Source: Buddleja alternifolia (lineage: Eukaryota; Streptophyta; Magnoliopsida; Lamiales; Scrophulariaceae). From it: a stretch of 64,000 nucleotides of DNA. The stretch's first letter is position 1. Each line of letters starts with the position of its first letter. A model generated the notes under the pieces. The model searched no databases and was not told where the DNA came from. It saw nothing but the letters and a program-made list of their open reading frames with translations. Both the position numbers and the translations under genes were made by a program. Where the stretch lies: contig CM033391.1 in NCBI GenBank assembly GCA_019426215.1, forward strand, positions 7,366,708 through 7,430,707, in the 5' to 3' direction. This document shows, piece by piece, positions 27,401 to 38,764 of the stretch.

Positions 27401-28541
27401 ATAATCTTGCCATTCAACCTCAATCTGAGGAACGAACTCAAGTTCTTGAAGATCCTTCTTCAGGTATTTCACTCTTGTCCATAGTTCCGCTCTTCTTATT
27501 TGATATTGGAACTCTTGACTCGAATCTATTACTTCGTAGGTTCCCGAAGTGAAGGAATTTCATCCGAGAGGCTTGCTCCTATGGCAGAGCCAGGACTTGC
27601 TACTGAGGGTACCTTGGAGACAAGTTTCCCTGTCAGCCTCCCCCCTCGAGGGTTTTGTGATGCAGGAGCTTCGAGTTCGAAGCCAACCGAGGAAGCTCCT
27701 GAGCCTCCCCATTTCGAAGGTATGTAAAAAGTGCTTCCTTCCTTCGACATTGTCTTTTATCGAAATTTTACCCCGACATTAACCTTTTTTCTGGGTCTAG
27801 GTGTCGAACTTACTTCCGAGGAGATATTGGAAGACCTAGTCGCGGCTCAATCTCTCGAGATCCAAGATGCTCCTCCTGCTTCGGATTCAACGATAAACGT
27901 CGCCTTTCTCGAAGGCCAGTGATTGCACCATATTTCCATGTTTTCGTTCATGTACGTTCTTTATTGTTCCTTAATTATTTCATTCAACATTTTCAGGGAC
28001 CACAGAATCCATGCCTTTCTTGAGGGAAGATTTAAACGAGTCCCTCAACGTGATCAAACTTGATCCGACTAACTACAAGATGCTTGAGAGGCTTCGAGAG
28101 CTCTTGGATGGTGTAACGCCTAGGATCGCCATCTAGTGTCGCCCTATGTTTGTTGTGGCAAGGCAAATGTTCGAGAGTCGCCTTGTTGCTATCCAGGGCC
28201 TGATAGATCAAGGTTTCACTCCCTTCGGAGAAGTGATTCACCCCACAGGGTCATTTCAACTAGACCAGCTCCAAGTTCGAGTCCCCACTTTGGAGAATGC
28301 ACGAACTGGGTACTTGGCCCAAGTTGCCGAATTGGACGCCAGGATTTCCGACCTCCAAGCTTAGAGGGATCGACTTCTCGATCTGGCTAACAAAACTGGA
28401 GAGGAGTTGGCTGTTGTTCACCAGCAAATTACTCTCCTCACTCGTGAGTTCGAGACTATGGTTAGGCCAGCCTTACTTGAGAAAGATGCCTTTATTATGG
28501 CTATCAATGTATTGATAGACACCTTGCGATTTATACAATAG
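24425..28541 (+). pseudogene. Plant mobile domain (PMD) gene, antisense within retrotransposon, multi-intron, broken
   Basis: The start MAFAPHRSMHNLTSL (24425) is followed by a domain with IACYQTLPFEQVMTDALALSWHP, GFQTVTLEDVALIIGASPHG and later LWLLSCWAFLYY, GPFILAHFYKMMYHI and RQFGIRQ, the pattern of the plant mobile domain (aminotransferase-like PMD). Downstream are Pro/Ser-rich acidic segments and a coiled-coil-like tail (VAELDARISDL...VRPALLEKDAF) that ends at TAG 28541. Consensus introns are visible at 26349-26437, 26777-26855, 27210-27271, 27464-27539 and 27720-27800, with a possible one ending at 27996. Breaks are a MITE at 25144-25661, a frameshift near the C run at about 26010-26016, and in-frame TAG codons (26223 and about 28362). 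It runs opposite to gag-pol and converges with the integrase end. In host PMD proteins (MAIN/MAIL1) this domain acts in gene and transposon silencing; its role in the retroelement is unknown. Confidence 0.8.
25144..25661. mobile_element. PIF/Harbinger (Tourist-like) MITE inside PMD gene (518 bp)
   Basis: Inverted ends read GGCTCCGTATGGTTATG and (inverted) GGCTGCGTATGGTTATG, 22 bp with one mismatch in all. CAA flanks both sides (25141-25143 and 25662-25664). Removing the element with one CAA rejoins the PMD reading frame in phase. A (GT)n/(AT)n tract lies at about 25345-25420. The 3-bp duplication is not the usual TTA/TAA, so the class rests on the TIR resemblance to 56483-57024. Confidence 0.75.
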
Positions 28542-28599
28542 TTTTGTAGAGTAGGGTATTTTTTTACTAACATTGTATTCCACTCACCATTTATAAATA

Positions 28600-30010
28600 A
28601 ATTACCAGCTCCCGGCAATCTTTCGAGTATTATTTCTGCATTTTCTTGCCACGTACTCGGTGTGTATTTCTTTAAATATTTAGCATTTAAACCCCTCCCG
28701 TACTCTTTTCCATTTAAATACTGAAGTCTAAATGAATTACCTGACAATGTACTTGAAATTAAAAATGGTCCTTCCCACTTGGGCGACCATTTCCCGTAAA
28801 AATGATCTTTCGACCCTTCGGGTAGAATCATTTTCTAGACTAAATCTCCCTTTTCGAAAGTCCTTGTTTTTACTTTGTTGTTATAACTTTTTTCTACTTT
28901 ATTCTTTTGAAGTTCAATTTGTCGTAATGCCATTACTTGAATCATTTCGTGATCCAGTTTTTCAATTGCCATATTCTCAAAGTATTCTCTTTGTGTGAGC
29001 TTTGATTGTTCTAAGATCCTTTTCGACTTAATGTTTATTTCCATTGGAATGACAGCCTCATGGCCATATACCAATTGGAAAGGTGTAACCCCCAGGCTAT
29101 CCTTTTTGATAGTCCTTAATGCCCATAAAGTGTCAATTAACAACTTATGCCACACTTTAGGATTATTTTGTATCATTTTTGAGATACATCCTTTCATTAA
29201 TTTATTCGAAGATTTAGCCTGGCCATTTGCTTGGGCATAATAAGGAGTTGAATTTAACAATTTTATCTTAAATTGATCTAGGAATTTGAGCATTTCTGTA
29301 CTATTAAATACCCTAGCCTGGTCAAAAGTGATAGACTCAGGTATCCCAAATCGAGTTATGATATTCTCCTTAATAAAATCAACCACCTACTTCGAATTTA
29401 TGGTTTCGAATGCTTTGGACTCGACCCACTTAGTGAAGTAGTCCGTGGCTACTAAAATATAGTTGTGCCTCTTTGAAGAGGCTGGTTTTATTTCACCTAT
29501 GATTTCCATAGCCCATCCTCGAAATGGCCATGGCTTTATGAACGACTTAAGTGCAACTGTTGGTTGCCTTAATATTTTGCCAAACTTTTGGCACTGTTTG
29601 CACCCTTTTGCATATTTTATGCAATCTCGAATAATAGTGGGCCAGTAAAAACCATATCGGTGTATCAGCTATCTCATCTTTTGGCCAGCTTGGTGAGCAC
29701 CGCAGATTCCTTCGTGGGTTTCAGCCATGATAACCAATGCATCCTCTAAATCGAGGCATTTCAATAAAAGTCCTTGAGAATCCTTTCGATAAAGCTCTCG
29801 ACCATCATAATAGTAATGGTGGGCCATTAGTTTTAATTTCTTTGAGATCCCCCCTTTGGCTGGATTCTCTAGATATTTTATAATCTCGAGACGCCAATCT
29901 TCCTTTTCCTTGAAGATATCTACCTTATTAATACGTAACGTCTTTTGTTCGAACGATAATAAAATTCTTGTTTCGAGTTGAATTGTTGATTCGAGTAAAT
30001 TAGGATCGAT
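28600..30010 (-). pseudogene. Inner element integrase region (degenerate)
   Basis: In - strand order there is a zinc-binding H2C2-like part (THEGICGAHQAG at about 29700, continuing YGFYWPTI and CKQCQKFGK), then a core with ATDYFTKWVESKAF, FGIPESITFDQARVF and NSTPYYAQANGQAKSSNKL, then a C-terminal GKWSPKWEGPFLI part. The expected catalytic aspartates are present, but a few typical core residues (for example D/N-G-x-F and E in the NGQ-E motif) are altered. In-frame stops occur at about 29670, 29388 and 28832. No chromodomain is seen, as expected for Tat. The 3' end overlaps the converging PMD gene tail. Confidence 0.85.
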
Positions 30011-30019
30011 TTTATAACC

Positions 30020-30870
30020 TAATGCCATTTGGGCCAAATCATTGGCAATTTGATTCTTTTCGCTTGGCACATGTACAACCTCTACTGATTCAAAGTAACT
30101 CATCAGTTGATGCACGCGAGCATATGAAACTATTGATATTGGACTGATGCAATTAAATTTCCCTTCATCTGATTTATGATTAATTGGGAATCTCCTTTTA
30201 CTTCAATGTTTCTTGCTTCTATGTCGAGTAGTATTTCTAAACTTAAAATGAGAGCTTCGTATTCTGCTCTATTATTTGTGCAATCTCCTTCGATTTTTGC
30301 GTACATTTTAGTAATCAACTTTGATGAGGATATGATGTATATCCCTACCCCAGCACTATCTCGAGTGCTTGATCCATCGAAGTACAAAACCCAAGGGACT
30401 TTGCCAAAGAAGTCAACGTTGAAGATTTCGAGCAATTCATTTTTCATTGGAGGATGATCAGCTAAGAAATCAGCTATTACTTGACCTTTTACGGCCCTTT
30501 GAGGCACGTAGCATAAATCAAACTGGAGTAGACTGAGACTCCATTTACTTAACCGTCCCTTTATTATAGGTTGATTGATGATAAATTTAATTACATCAGT
30601 TGGTGAGACTACTTCAATCGAATAGGAAATGAAATAGTGCCTTAACTTAACTGATGCAAAGTATAGGCTTAGACATCATTTTTCAATTGAGGTATATCTT
30701 TTTTCGGCATCATTTAAGAGCTTACTTAGGTAGAAAACAGATTGTTCATATCCTCTATCATTCTCTTGCACGATTAGGCATCCAATCGAATGGTCAGTTG
30801 CGGATATATATAATCTCAACTTTTTCCCTTTTCGAGGAAGAATTAACACTGGGGGTTGAGTCAAATAACA
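30020..30870 (-). pseudogene. Inner element dual RNase H region
   Basis: The first, RT-linked RNase H has LRLYISATDHSIGCLIVQ and YLSKLLNDAEKRYTSIEK and is followed by a stop (about 30675). After a linker ending VKGQVIADFLADHP comes a second RNase H with PWVLYFDGSSTRDSAGVGI, NNRAEYEALILSLE and VKGDSQLII, then HVPSEKNQIANDLAQ. The second domain looks like the archaeal-type RNase H gained by Tat elements. One break separates the parts near 30130. Confidence 0.8.
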
Positions 30871-32149
30871 TTTTATGGCTTCGAAAGCCTCTTGCTGTTT
30901 GTCTCCCCAAACAAACTCGTCTTCATTTTTTTAAACGTAAGATGGGCGAGAATGCTTCTGTTTTCCCAGCTAAATTAGCTATGAACCTTCGCAAGAAATT
31001 AACTTGCCCTAGAAAACGTTGAAGCTCTTTTTTATTTTTCGGAGGTTTGGCCTCCAATATGGCCCTAGCTTTATTTCGATCCACCTCGATGCCTCGATTA
31101 TGAATGAGGAAACCTAAAAAGTTTTTGGCTTCAACACCGAAAATACATTTTAATGGATTCATTTTTAATTTGAAATGCCTCATTCGTTCGAAGGCTTTGG
31201 TCAAAGAGTTCAAGTGGTCTTGATAGGTCTGAGCTTTGACCACTATATCATCTATATATATTTCGAGGGATTTACCTATAAGGTCATGAAACATATAATT
31301 CATTGTTCTTTGGTATGTGGCTCCAGCATTTTTTAATCCGAAGGGCATGGCTACCCATTCGAAGGTTCCTATGGAGCCTGGGCATCAAAATGCCATTTTG
31401 TTTCTGTCTTTTTTGGATATTTTTAATTGATAATATCCTGAGTAACCATCCATAAAAGACATCAATTTATGCCTCGCGGCTGCATCAATCAAGATGTCTG
31501 CCATGGGCATAGGATACTCATCTTTCGGTGTGGCTTTGTTCAAGTCTCGAAAGTCAATACATATTCTCACCTTCCCATTTTTCTTCATTACCGGGACAAT
31601 GTTTGCCAGCCATTCGACATATCGAACTGGTCTTATGAACTCAGTCTCGACTAATTTTTCAATTTCATCTTTGATTGCTCCCATTAATTCTGGGGACATT
31701 CGTCGAGGCGCCTGTATTACTGGCATAAAATCGGGTTTAATCGGCAACTCGTGTCGGGCTATGTTCATGTCAATCCCAGGTATTTCATGATGAGCCCATG
31801 CAAAACAATCTTTAAATTGTTGTAGGATCTCGATTAACTTGTCCTTTTCAAATTGGTTTAATTTTGCACTTATATAAGTCATTCTTGGACTTTCTATAGT
31901 CCCGAGATTGACCTCCTCTAGAGGGTCTTGGATATCCTTTCGGATATCTTCATCAGGTTCTATAACTCCCTGTTCGAACATATCAGCCTCACAGTCTTCT
32001 TTATTTTCTAAACATTCGATCATGTTATTACTAGTGGCTGTACTAAAATCCTCGAGTAAAGCATGGTTGTAAATAGATAAACCGAAAATAACTTTTTCGA
32101 TTAGCATAATTAAGCATTCGGTTACATCATTACTTCTAACTTTGTCCAT
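30870..32149 (-). pseudogene. Inner element reverse transcriptase
   Basis: RT blocks appear in order: VRICIDFRDLNKATPKDEYP, FMDGYSGYYQLKISKKD, a nonsense TGA in the block before CPGSIGTFEW (31382-31384), MPFGLKNAGATYQRTM, the catalytic YIDDIVVKA (about 31236-31262), FLGFLIHNRGIEV, and a connection domain. A frameshift in a run of A near 30925 separates the end of RT from the next domain. The copy cannot make a full polyprotein without readthrough and frameshifting. Confidence 0.88.
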
Positions 32150-32462
32150 TAAAACTAAAGATTTACAGAACTTTCTACTTCGATCTATGCTGAATTACCG
32201 TCTACTTTGGCTGTAGACTGTTCCACCCATTCTCGAGCTATAATGCTTCCATCTCCACCTTCTGCCCCTGTCGTTTTGAGGCCGGATACTGTGGAGCTTG
32301 TTCGTCCTTCACTTCGACCTCTTTGGCCAAGTACCTGGCATGAACAATATGGGTGTCAACAAAATAGGAATTTTTCTCGGCTTTGATTATTTCGAATTTA
32401 TGTCTGTTCCAACAGACCAATACCTGATGTAGGGTTGAAGGGATACAATAATTTTGATGTAT

Positions 32463-33743
32463 TTAATCTCTCCCTAGTAAGGCCTTAAATGATGGTGAAT
32501 TCGTGTTTACCACAAAAAATGCAGAGTACGAGCTCTGGGTCCCAACCTTTATTCGACAAGGTAAGACTCCAACCACTCGAATGGCTTGTCCAAAAAAACC
32601 ATATACCGAAATATCAGTAGTGACTAGGTCTTTCACTGTCTTTCCTATTTGTGCTAACGTTTTTTCGGGTAAGATGTTAACAGTAGCACCATTATCAACT
32701 AGGACTTTATTAATTTTAATGCCTTCGATTTCAGCTTCCACGAATAATGGCCTCATATGGTTGTTGTTGATCTTTTCTTTCGAAAATAAAATATCAATTA
32801 AATTTTCATTTTCTGACTTCGTTTCAGACAACTTATGGTTCAGAAGTTGGGACTTAGAACTATCACTTGAGTCCGAAATGGTCAGCATCTCGAGTGGTTT
32901 TTCTTCCTCTTCTGTTATATCATCTTTTGCAGCGAATGATGCTGGTAACACTGTCACCATATTCACATCCTTGTCTTCTTCGAAATACAAGGCTCTCTTT
33001 AGGAAAGCTTCGTTTGCTTTCAACTCGGCTTCGTTTGCCAAACCTCCATAAGTGTCATCTCCCAACAGGATATCCAGGTCATCACTTGACTCGAAACCAT
33101 CCAAGTCCTCATCCTCTTCGAACTTCGCACTTTTTCCTTTCAGAGTGGTCTCTTTGAATTGGTCACTCAATTGGTCCATCTCCTTCTCATATTCATCCAT
33201 TTCAGGCCTCGCTTCCACCTTAGCTTTTAACAGGCCTTTGTTTAATGCCTCCTCTTCGATTTGGAGATTAGCGATAAAGGCCTCTTGCTGTATTTCTAAG
33301 GCCACAGCAGCTCGGGAGTAAGTTACTTGCTGTTTGATAACCTTCGGGTGGCTATTTTTCTTCTTCTCAATCTGCCCGTTGGATTCACTTAACCGGCTAA
33401 ATGGAGAATCTCTTTCTGCCAATGGTGGCCTTCCATAACCTCTGCCTCCCCTTCCTCGAAAATGTCGGTTATAAGGTTGGAAGGCGAAGCTGTTGTTCTC
33501 GAACCTTTGCCTTTTGTTCCATTCCTTTTGATAAGCCGGGATCCAATCAGGGTCATTCGGGATCACCTGAAGCCTCACCAACTCATAGTGCAGAGTGTCG
33601 GCACAAAGATTGCAGAGTACCTTCTGCATCTGGGTAAGATTCTCAACCACCCTCGAAGGGACCTGATAAATTATTTCACACCTGGGGGTCTCAAGTGCCT
33701 CCTTGTATGTTTTCTCCTCAGCCTTTAGGGCCCGAGGAATCAC
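32463..33743 (-). pseudogene. Inner element gag C-terminal and aspartic protease region
   Basis: An open 426-codon stretch on the - strand. Near residue 350 it has VLVDNGATVNILPEKTL, the aspartic protease active-site block with D-N-G-A instead of D-S/T-G-A. Upstream is a charged, Glu/Lys-rich linker with many D/E clusters. It is followed by a short linker (32420-32160) leading into RT. Confidence 0.75.
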
Positions 33744-33758
33744 TTCGACTTGCGACTC

Positions 33759-36094
33759 CTATTCCTTGGGTTTCCCGTCTCGACCAATCTCCAAGATCTG
33801 TTTGTCTATCATAGATAAGATAATCTTACCCCTTTCGAGCTGTTTGGCCACAAATCGCCTGAAGATTTGGCATTGATCAGTGGTGTGTATCGTGTTCATG
33901 CGCCACCTGCACATGCCCTCGAGTCCGTCATCAGTGATTTTTGGGAAGGTCAAGACTCCTTCGTCTATGAGTCTATTAAAGAGCCTGTTCGCCAATTTAG
34001 CTTCCTTCGAGACCTGTTCATTAAAAGATTCAGATAAAGTGTTAGAACTCTCGAGTGAACCAATTAGCACAGTATTAATTTCGAAATTCAAAACAGGGAA
34101 ATGATCTTCATCTATATTCATTTTCTGATTAACAGGAAAGGTTATCTCATTCGAGTCTAATTTTGACTGTACTAAATTTCGGAACATGACACATTCTTTT
34201 GTCTCGTGTGTAAAGGCATTATGCCATTTACAATAAGGTTTTCCTCTGGCTTCTACCTTAGTTGGAAACCGGTGTTTCCTTTTAACTCTTAGTTTTTTAT
34301 TGGCTAATAACCAGTCGAATATCTCTTCTGTTTTTGCTACATCAAAAGTATATTTCTTATCTTTTTTCGATTGTAAAGAACCCATTGCTTCACATTCTTT
34401 TGGTTCGAGTGCTCCACACTGAAATGCCCTTTTATGCACTCTGCGAGGTCTACCTCATATGCATCCTCGAATACCCAAGGTGCAGATATTTCGAAGGTAT
34501 TAAGTCCTTGGTGTTTCCTTAGACTTTCTTCCCTTAACATATTGTCGTATCTAGTGGCACTTTCTGCCAAGATTCGAAAATCTGGGAATATCATCCCATC
34601 GAATTTTATCCTAAAATCAAGGACATATTTTGTTGTGCCAATTGCACAAACTCATACTCAGGTAGATTCAAATGGCACTTGACTCGAGCCTTTTTGAATC
34701 TTGATAGAAATTCTTCTACAGACTCCCATATGTTCTGTCTAATTTTTGCCAGATCACTCATGGATATCCCAGGATCCGTTCGAGCGAAGTGATTTGAAAT
34801 TGGAACTACATTTCGTCCCAAGTATGTATTGAATTTGGAGATAAGTTAATATACCAATTAAATGCTGACCCTGTGAGAGAACTAGGGAACAGTCTCAATT
34901 TAAGGTAATCTTGGTCAGCTGCCTCTCGACACTAACAGGTAAATCGAGATAGATGTTCTAAAGCTGATACGTTATCATCTCCCGAGAACAGTGTAAAGTT
35001 TAGAACCTTATATGTTCTAGGAAAAGGAAAATTCCTATCTACCCATTCGGGGTACGGATTCCTCGGAATCAGTCTTTGGTTCCTTCGAAAGCCAGGACCA
35101 TACATTCTTTCGATTATTAACTCAATTTGATTTCCTAGAGGATCTTGCACTTGTGGTCCAAGGTTACCCCCCATGTAATTGTTGGGAATGGCTTGCCCCC
35201 CAGCATATGGCATCAGGAAATTATTTGGGGTGTATGTATAATTCAGGTTATTTGGAAATCCAGTGAAACTTTGATTTCCTGTATTCATATTGTTATTCGA
35301 GGTTCCAGGAAAATTTGGTCCCTAATATTGGCCTTGCCCCCAGCTACATACTCTTGGGCAAAATTGAATCCTATTTCGGGTCCCCCCAAAATTCGTATTC
35401 GGAGGACACCCTGCTGAGATTTGTCCCATTCCATTATGTGGCAGGGGACCATTAGGCCTCACATTTTGTGTATTAAGCGGGTTCGAGCTTATACTATACA
35501 CATTAGAATGTGGTGCTTGGTTATAATTCGGATTCATATTCTGAGAATTGTTGTTAATGTTATTATTGGTTTCGAGAGGTGAGGGTCTTGAAGTTTGGTC
35601 GATTTTGAATTGACCATTTCTTGGCCCGTTCTCTAGAGGATACCCAGAAAAACTTCGTTCGAATTAAGATACCTACTTTGGGTCCTAAGCTCCATCAATT
35701 GTGATACTTTCTCGATTAAAATATTATCCTTGCTTATTAAGGGTTCGAGACCTAATGCTACTTGCGTGTTTATCATATTCGAAAAAACATCACAAGTTTG
35801 ATTAAAGATTTCACCGAGTTCGGATATGACTCTAGTGACTTCTCTGGCTAAACCATCTCGAGCACTCACGGCAATGTCTTGTACAATTGCTGTGAATATT
35901 CGAACGAACTCCTGTGCTAATGCTCTGTATTGATCATTGAATTCCCTTCATTGATCTTCTCGAGCACCCGCTAGGGTTTGTTTCATGAGACGGACAAACT
36001 GTTCATACATTTTGTCCGCTCTGACCTTGTTTTTTGCTACCGGTTGAATATCCAACTCCTCGGTGCATTCATCATGATGGAACTCGTCTAACAT
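33759..36094 (-). pseudogene. Inner element gag (fragmented)
   Basis: It begins near 36094 (MLDEFHHDECTEEL) and is broken by several stops and frame changes. Recognisable parts are an N/P/G-rich segment (35537-34932), a capsid-like stretch with RIRQ-type SDLAKIRQNIWESVEEFLSR (about 34780), and a zinc-knuckle-like region (YCKWHNAFTHETKECVMF and CRWRMNTIHTTDQC) at about 34240-33880. Gag packages the element RNA. The fragments fit a decayed Tat gag. Confidence 0.7.
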
Positions 36095-36149
36095 CGATAA
36101 TGATTTGGTTAGTATGATTTAAATGTTCTTCAAGAAATTAACTTCACAG

Positions 36150-36180
36150 GAACCTACTCCCACTGTGGTCGCGAAAAATT
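36150..36180 (-). other. Primer-binding region of inner element
   Basis: Directly after the 5' LTR on the - strand comes TTTTCGCGACCACAGTGGGA. The same place in the outer element (37265-37288) reads TTTTTGGCGACCACAGTGGG. The position and conservation fit a tRNA primer-binding site; the tRNA was not identified. Confidence 0.6.
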
Positions 36181-37019
36181 TGTTTCTGGATAAAAACAAA
36201 TTGAATAGGGAGGAATCAATATGATTGATTCGAGCCCCGTGATAATTCTCCACATAGAATTATCTAACAACCCCCGCGTTCGAGTTCAATACGCTAGACG
36301 GTGGTTCAGACTTTAACACTTCAACGTGTTGTTTAAATTAGTTGTTCGGACCGCAATTATTCAACAAAAGGAAATAAGCAAAAAAGGGAATCGAAGATAC
36401 AAGTCCAGATATAGGATTTATCTATCAAATATTTAAATCTTATCAAAAGATAAACATTATACCTCCATATTGATCTTCAATTGAACACAAGCAGCTTTCT
36501 CGAGCAACTTGATAAACTTGAACAAGATCACCGAATATTGATTCTACTGAACTAAGCTACTACTGCTAATCTACGCTATTGACTACTCCTAATTATGCCT
36601 ACTCCTAGAGAGAAAAGACAAAAGCAAAGTTGATGATTTTTTTTTGTTGTTCCCTTCTTTCTTCTCTTGGCCTTGCTTTTATCACGTACCCACGTTCATC
36701 ATGGCCGGGAACTGCTTCCCAACCGTACTTTTAAATTTCCTTTATTGGTGTGTCTTTGAACTGGGTAACTTCCTATTTTGTTGGATTCGTCTTCAGATTT
36801 GGGCTCTATCACCTAATCCCTTTTAGAATAAACTAATTCAAATTAGGTGGGTTATTGAGCCCGTTTCATATTTTATTGATCAGACTTTAATTGGGCTTGT
36901 TTGATTTAAGCCCATTTTTTAATTAGTCTTGGCGATATAAGATATTTTATTTCAAGCCCATTTTCGGATAAAGGATGGTTTGGGCTTTCTTATCTGGAAA
37001 AGCCCATTTCATTTTGGGT
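36181..37019 (-). repeat. Inner element 5' LTR
   Basis: It pairs with 23179-24026 along its length. It ends at GGGT on the + strand, where seven terminal bases (the TGTTTAC start on the - strand) are absent. The next bases belong to an LTR in + orientation. Confidence 0.85.
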
Positions 37020-37020
37020 A

Positions 37021-37530
37021 ATTCGCATTGAATCCAAGACTTGAGTCTTTCGATTCACTATTTTTTCATACTCGAAATCAATAATTAAGAATTGCGGTCC
37101 GAACAATAATTTTAAACAATACGCCGAAGTGTTAAAGTCTGAACCACCGTCTAGCGTATCGAATTCGAACGCGGGGGTTGTGAGATAATTCTAAGTGGAG
37201 AATTATCACGGGGCATAAGTTAATCGAATTAGCTCTTCCCTATTCAATTTATTTTTATCCAGAAACAAATTTTTGGCGACCACAGTGGGAGATAATCGGA
37301 CGCTCCTTTCACTACGGGAAACAAAAACTTGTCGAATGTACCGACAAGTCAAGGAATTCTTACGTTCCCAAATAATATTCGAGTACCATATGCAGGGGGG
37401 GCAAGTAGTGCCCGATGCCCATATGGGAGGAAATATTGGGGGACAATTCTTTAACCCCTTTCAAAATCAGATCGGAATGATTATTGAGAGGATGTACAGA
37501 CCTGAGTTTTTTAAAAAAAAAAGATTCTGA
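37021..37530 (+). mobile_element. Outer element fragment: LTR 3' end, primer-binding region, gag scrap
   Basis: 37021-37264 is the 3' end of a + strand LTR (CTTGAGTC..., the GTATCGAATTCGAACGC block, ATCCAGAAACA). TTTTTGGCGACCACAGTGGG follows. An open stretch 37273-37530 then encodes a gag-like peptide with HMGGNIGGQFF and NQIGMIIERMYRPEF, matching the inner element's gag at about 35160-35090. Gag stops there and pol is absent. Confidence 0.75.
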
Positions 37531-37924
37531 ATTATGACATTGCCTTTCGAGTTCTGTCCTGCCAAATGGTGTAATTAAACCTTTCTTTCGAAATTTGAGA
37601 AGATTTATTCACTTTATTGGAGTGACGTATTTATCACTTTTACGCGATAATTCCGTAAAATGATTAACACAAGATAAGAGAGAGAATACGAAATTCGACT
37701 TGATCGACTGAATTAGCCAAGCAATTCCTTTCGATTTGGAGGTTGTCAATCTGGGCATCTAGCGCAGTAACTCGAGCGCTCCAGCTAAAGCGACCTGCTC
37801 GAGCCGAAAAGCTCGAACTAGGTGTTCAAGCAGCCATGGCAAAAAAAAAAACCATCTTTCGAAGCAGGCAAAGATTTCTTACAAATAAAGTAGGAATGTT
37901 TATAAGTACATCTTTCGAAAATGT

Positions 37925-38299
37925 CTAAAACCTAATAAAAAACAAAGAGTTAACTAATACATCAAGAGCAGAATCGAAAGGGTCTCTTTCGAGCAAGGCT
38001 GGTTTGACGACGTCTTCGAGTTCATGAGTTAACTCGACAATCTGATCATTCAAAGCTGATAAATTTTCTTCGATTTGGAGACTGGCAATCTGGGCATCTA
38101 GCGCAGCAATTCGAGCGCTCCGGCTAGAGCGAACTGCTCGAGCCGAAAAATAGCAACCAGCTCGAGCAAACTGCTCGAGCATTTCAGTTCGGGCAAGTAT
38201 GTACAATAAAGAGAAGACATCTTCCAAACTTTCAAACTTGACTGATATCTTCTTTTTACTAAAAGTAATATTTGCACATATAAATATTATTATAATCAC
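37925..38299 (-). pseudogene. Outer element antisense ORF tail
   Basis: The - strand reading frame contains AALDAQIASLQIEE and ELEDVVKPALLERDPFDSAL, homologous to the tail of the PMD gene at about 28320-28520 (VAELDARISDL, VRPALLEKDAF). In the outer element it again runs opposite to gag-pol, as in the inner one. A coiled coil is likely. The N-terminal PMD part is deleted. Confidence 0.65.
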
Positions 38300-38557
38300 A
38301 TAAAGTGTGTGGACTATGTCAGACCTTTTTCTTTTGAGGAGACTTTGTTGTATGTATATTTTCGATACATATATATATATATATATACACCAAATATAAG
38401 TACCACCTAACCTACATGTTTTTGGGAAATGTAATTCTAGGGCTTGTCATAAATTATAATAATTTAATACTTTGGCTACTCATTTTAGGTTTTGGTGTAG
38501 ATTTGTTTCGCCTATCTAATTAATTATTGTTTTCATTTTTCTTTATGTCTAAAACTA

Positions 38558-38592
<35 letters not shown>

Positions 38593-38750
38593 CACAATGT
38601 ATAAGTGTCAAGCGGAATCCGTGAAAAACATAAGAAGTCTCAGGCGATTTTTAATGAAAGGCACGTTCTCTCATACCTGCCAAAATTTGAAGTTGTCTTT
38701 AATCAAAAGACGTGTCTTTTAATACACATAAACTCGAAACGTTCATGTAT

Positions 38751-38764
38751 ATTAGAGGGGCATT
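38751..38764 (+). other. Polypurine tract of outer element
   Basis: TTAGAGGGGCATT lies immediately before the 3' LTR start TG at 38765. The inner element has the equivalent TTAGGGGGCATT before its 3' LTR. Confidence 0.6.

Larger units (their letters stand above)
23179..37019 (-). mobile_element. Inner Ty3/gypsy Tat-lineage retrotransposon, - strand (about 13.8 kb)
   Basis: Read on the - strand the order is: 5' LTR (37019-36181), primer-binding region, gag, protease, RT, RNase H, second (archaeal-type) RNase H, integrase, an antisense PMD gene, polypurine tract, 3' LTR (24026-23179). A second RNase H and an extra antisense ORF before the 3' LTR are features reported for Tat elements. The coding part has stops and frameshifts, so this copy is defective. 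The outermost seven bases expected at its 5' LTR are missing at 37019, and no target duplication is visible. Confidence 0.85.
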
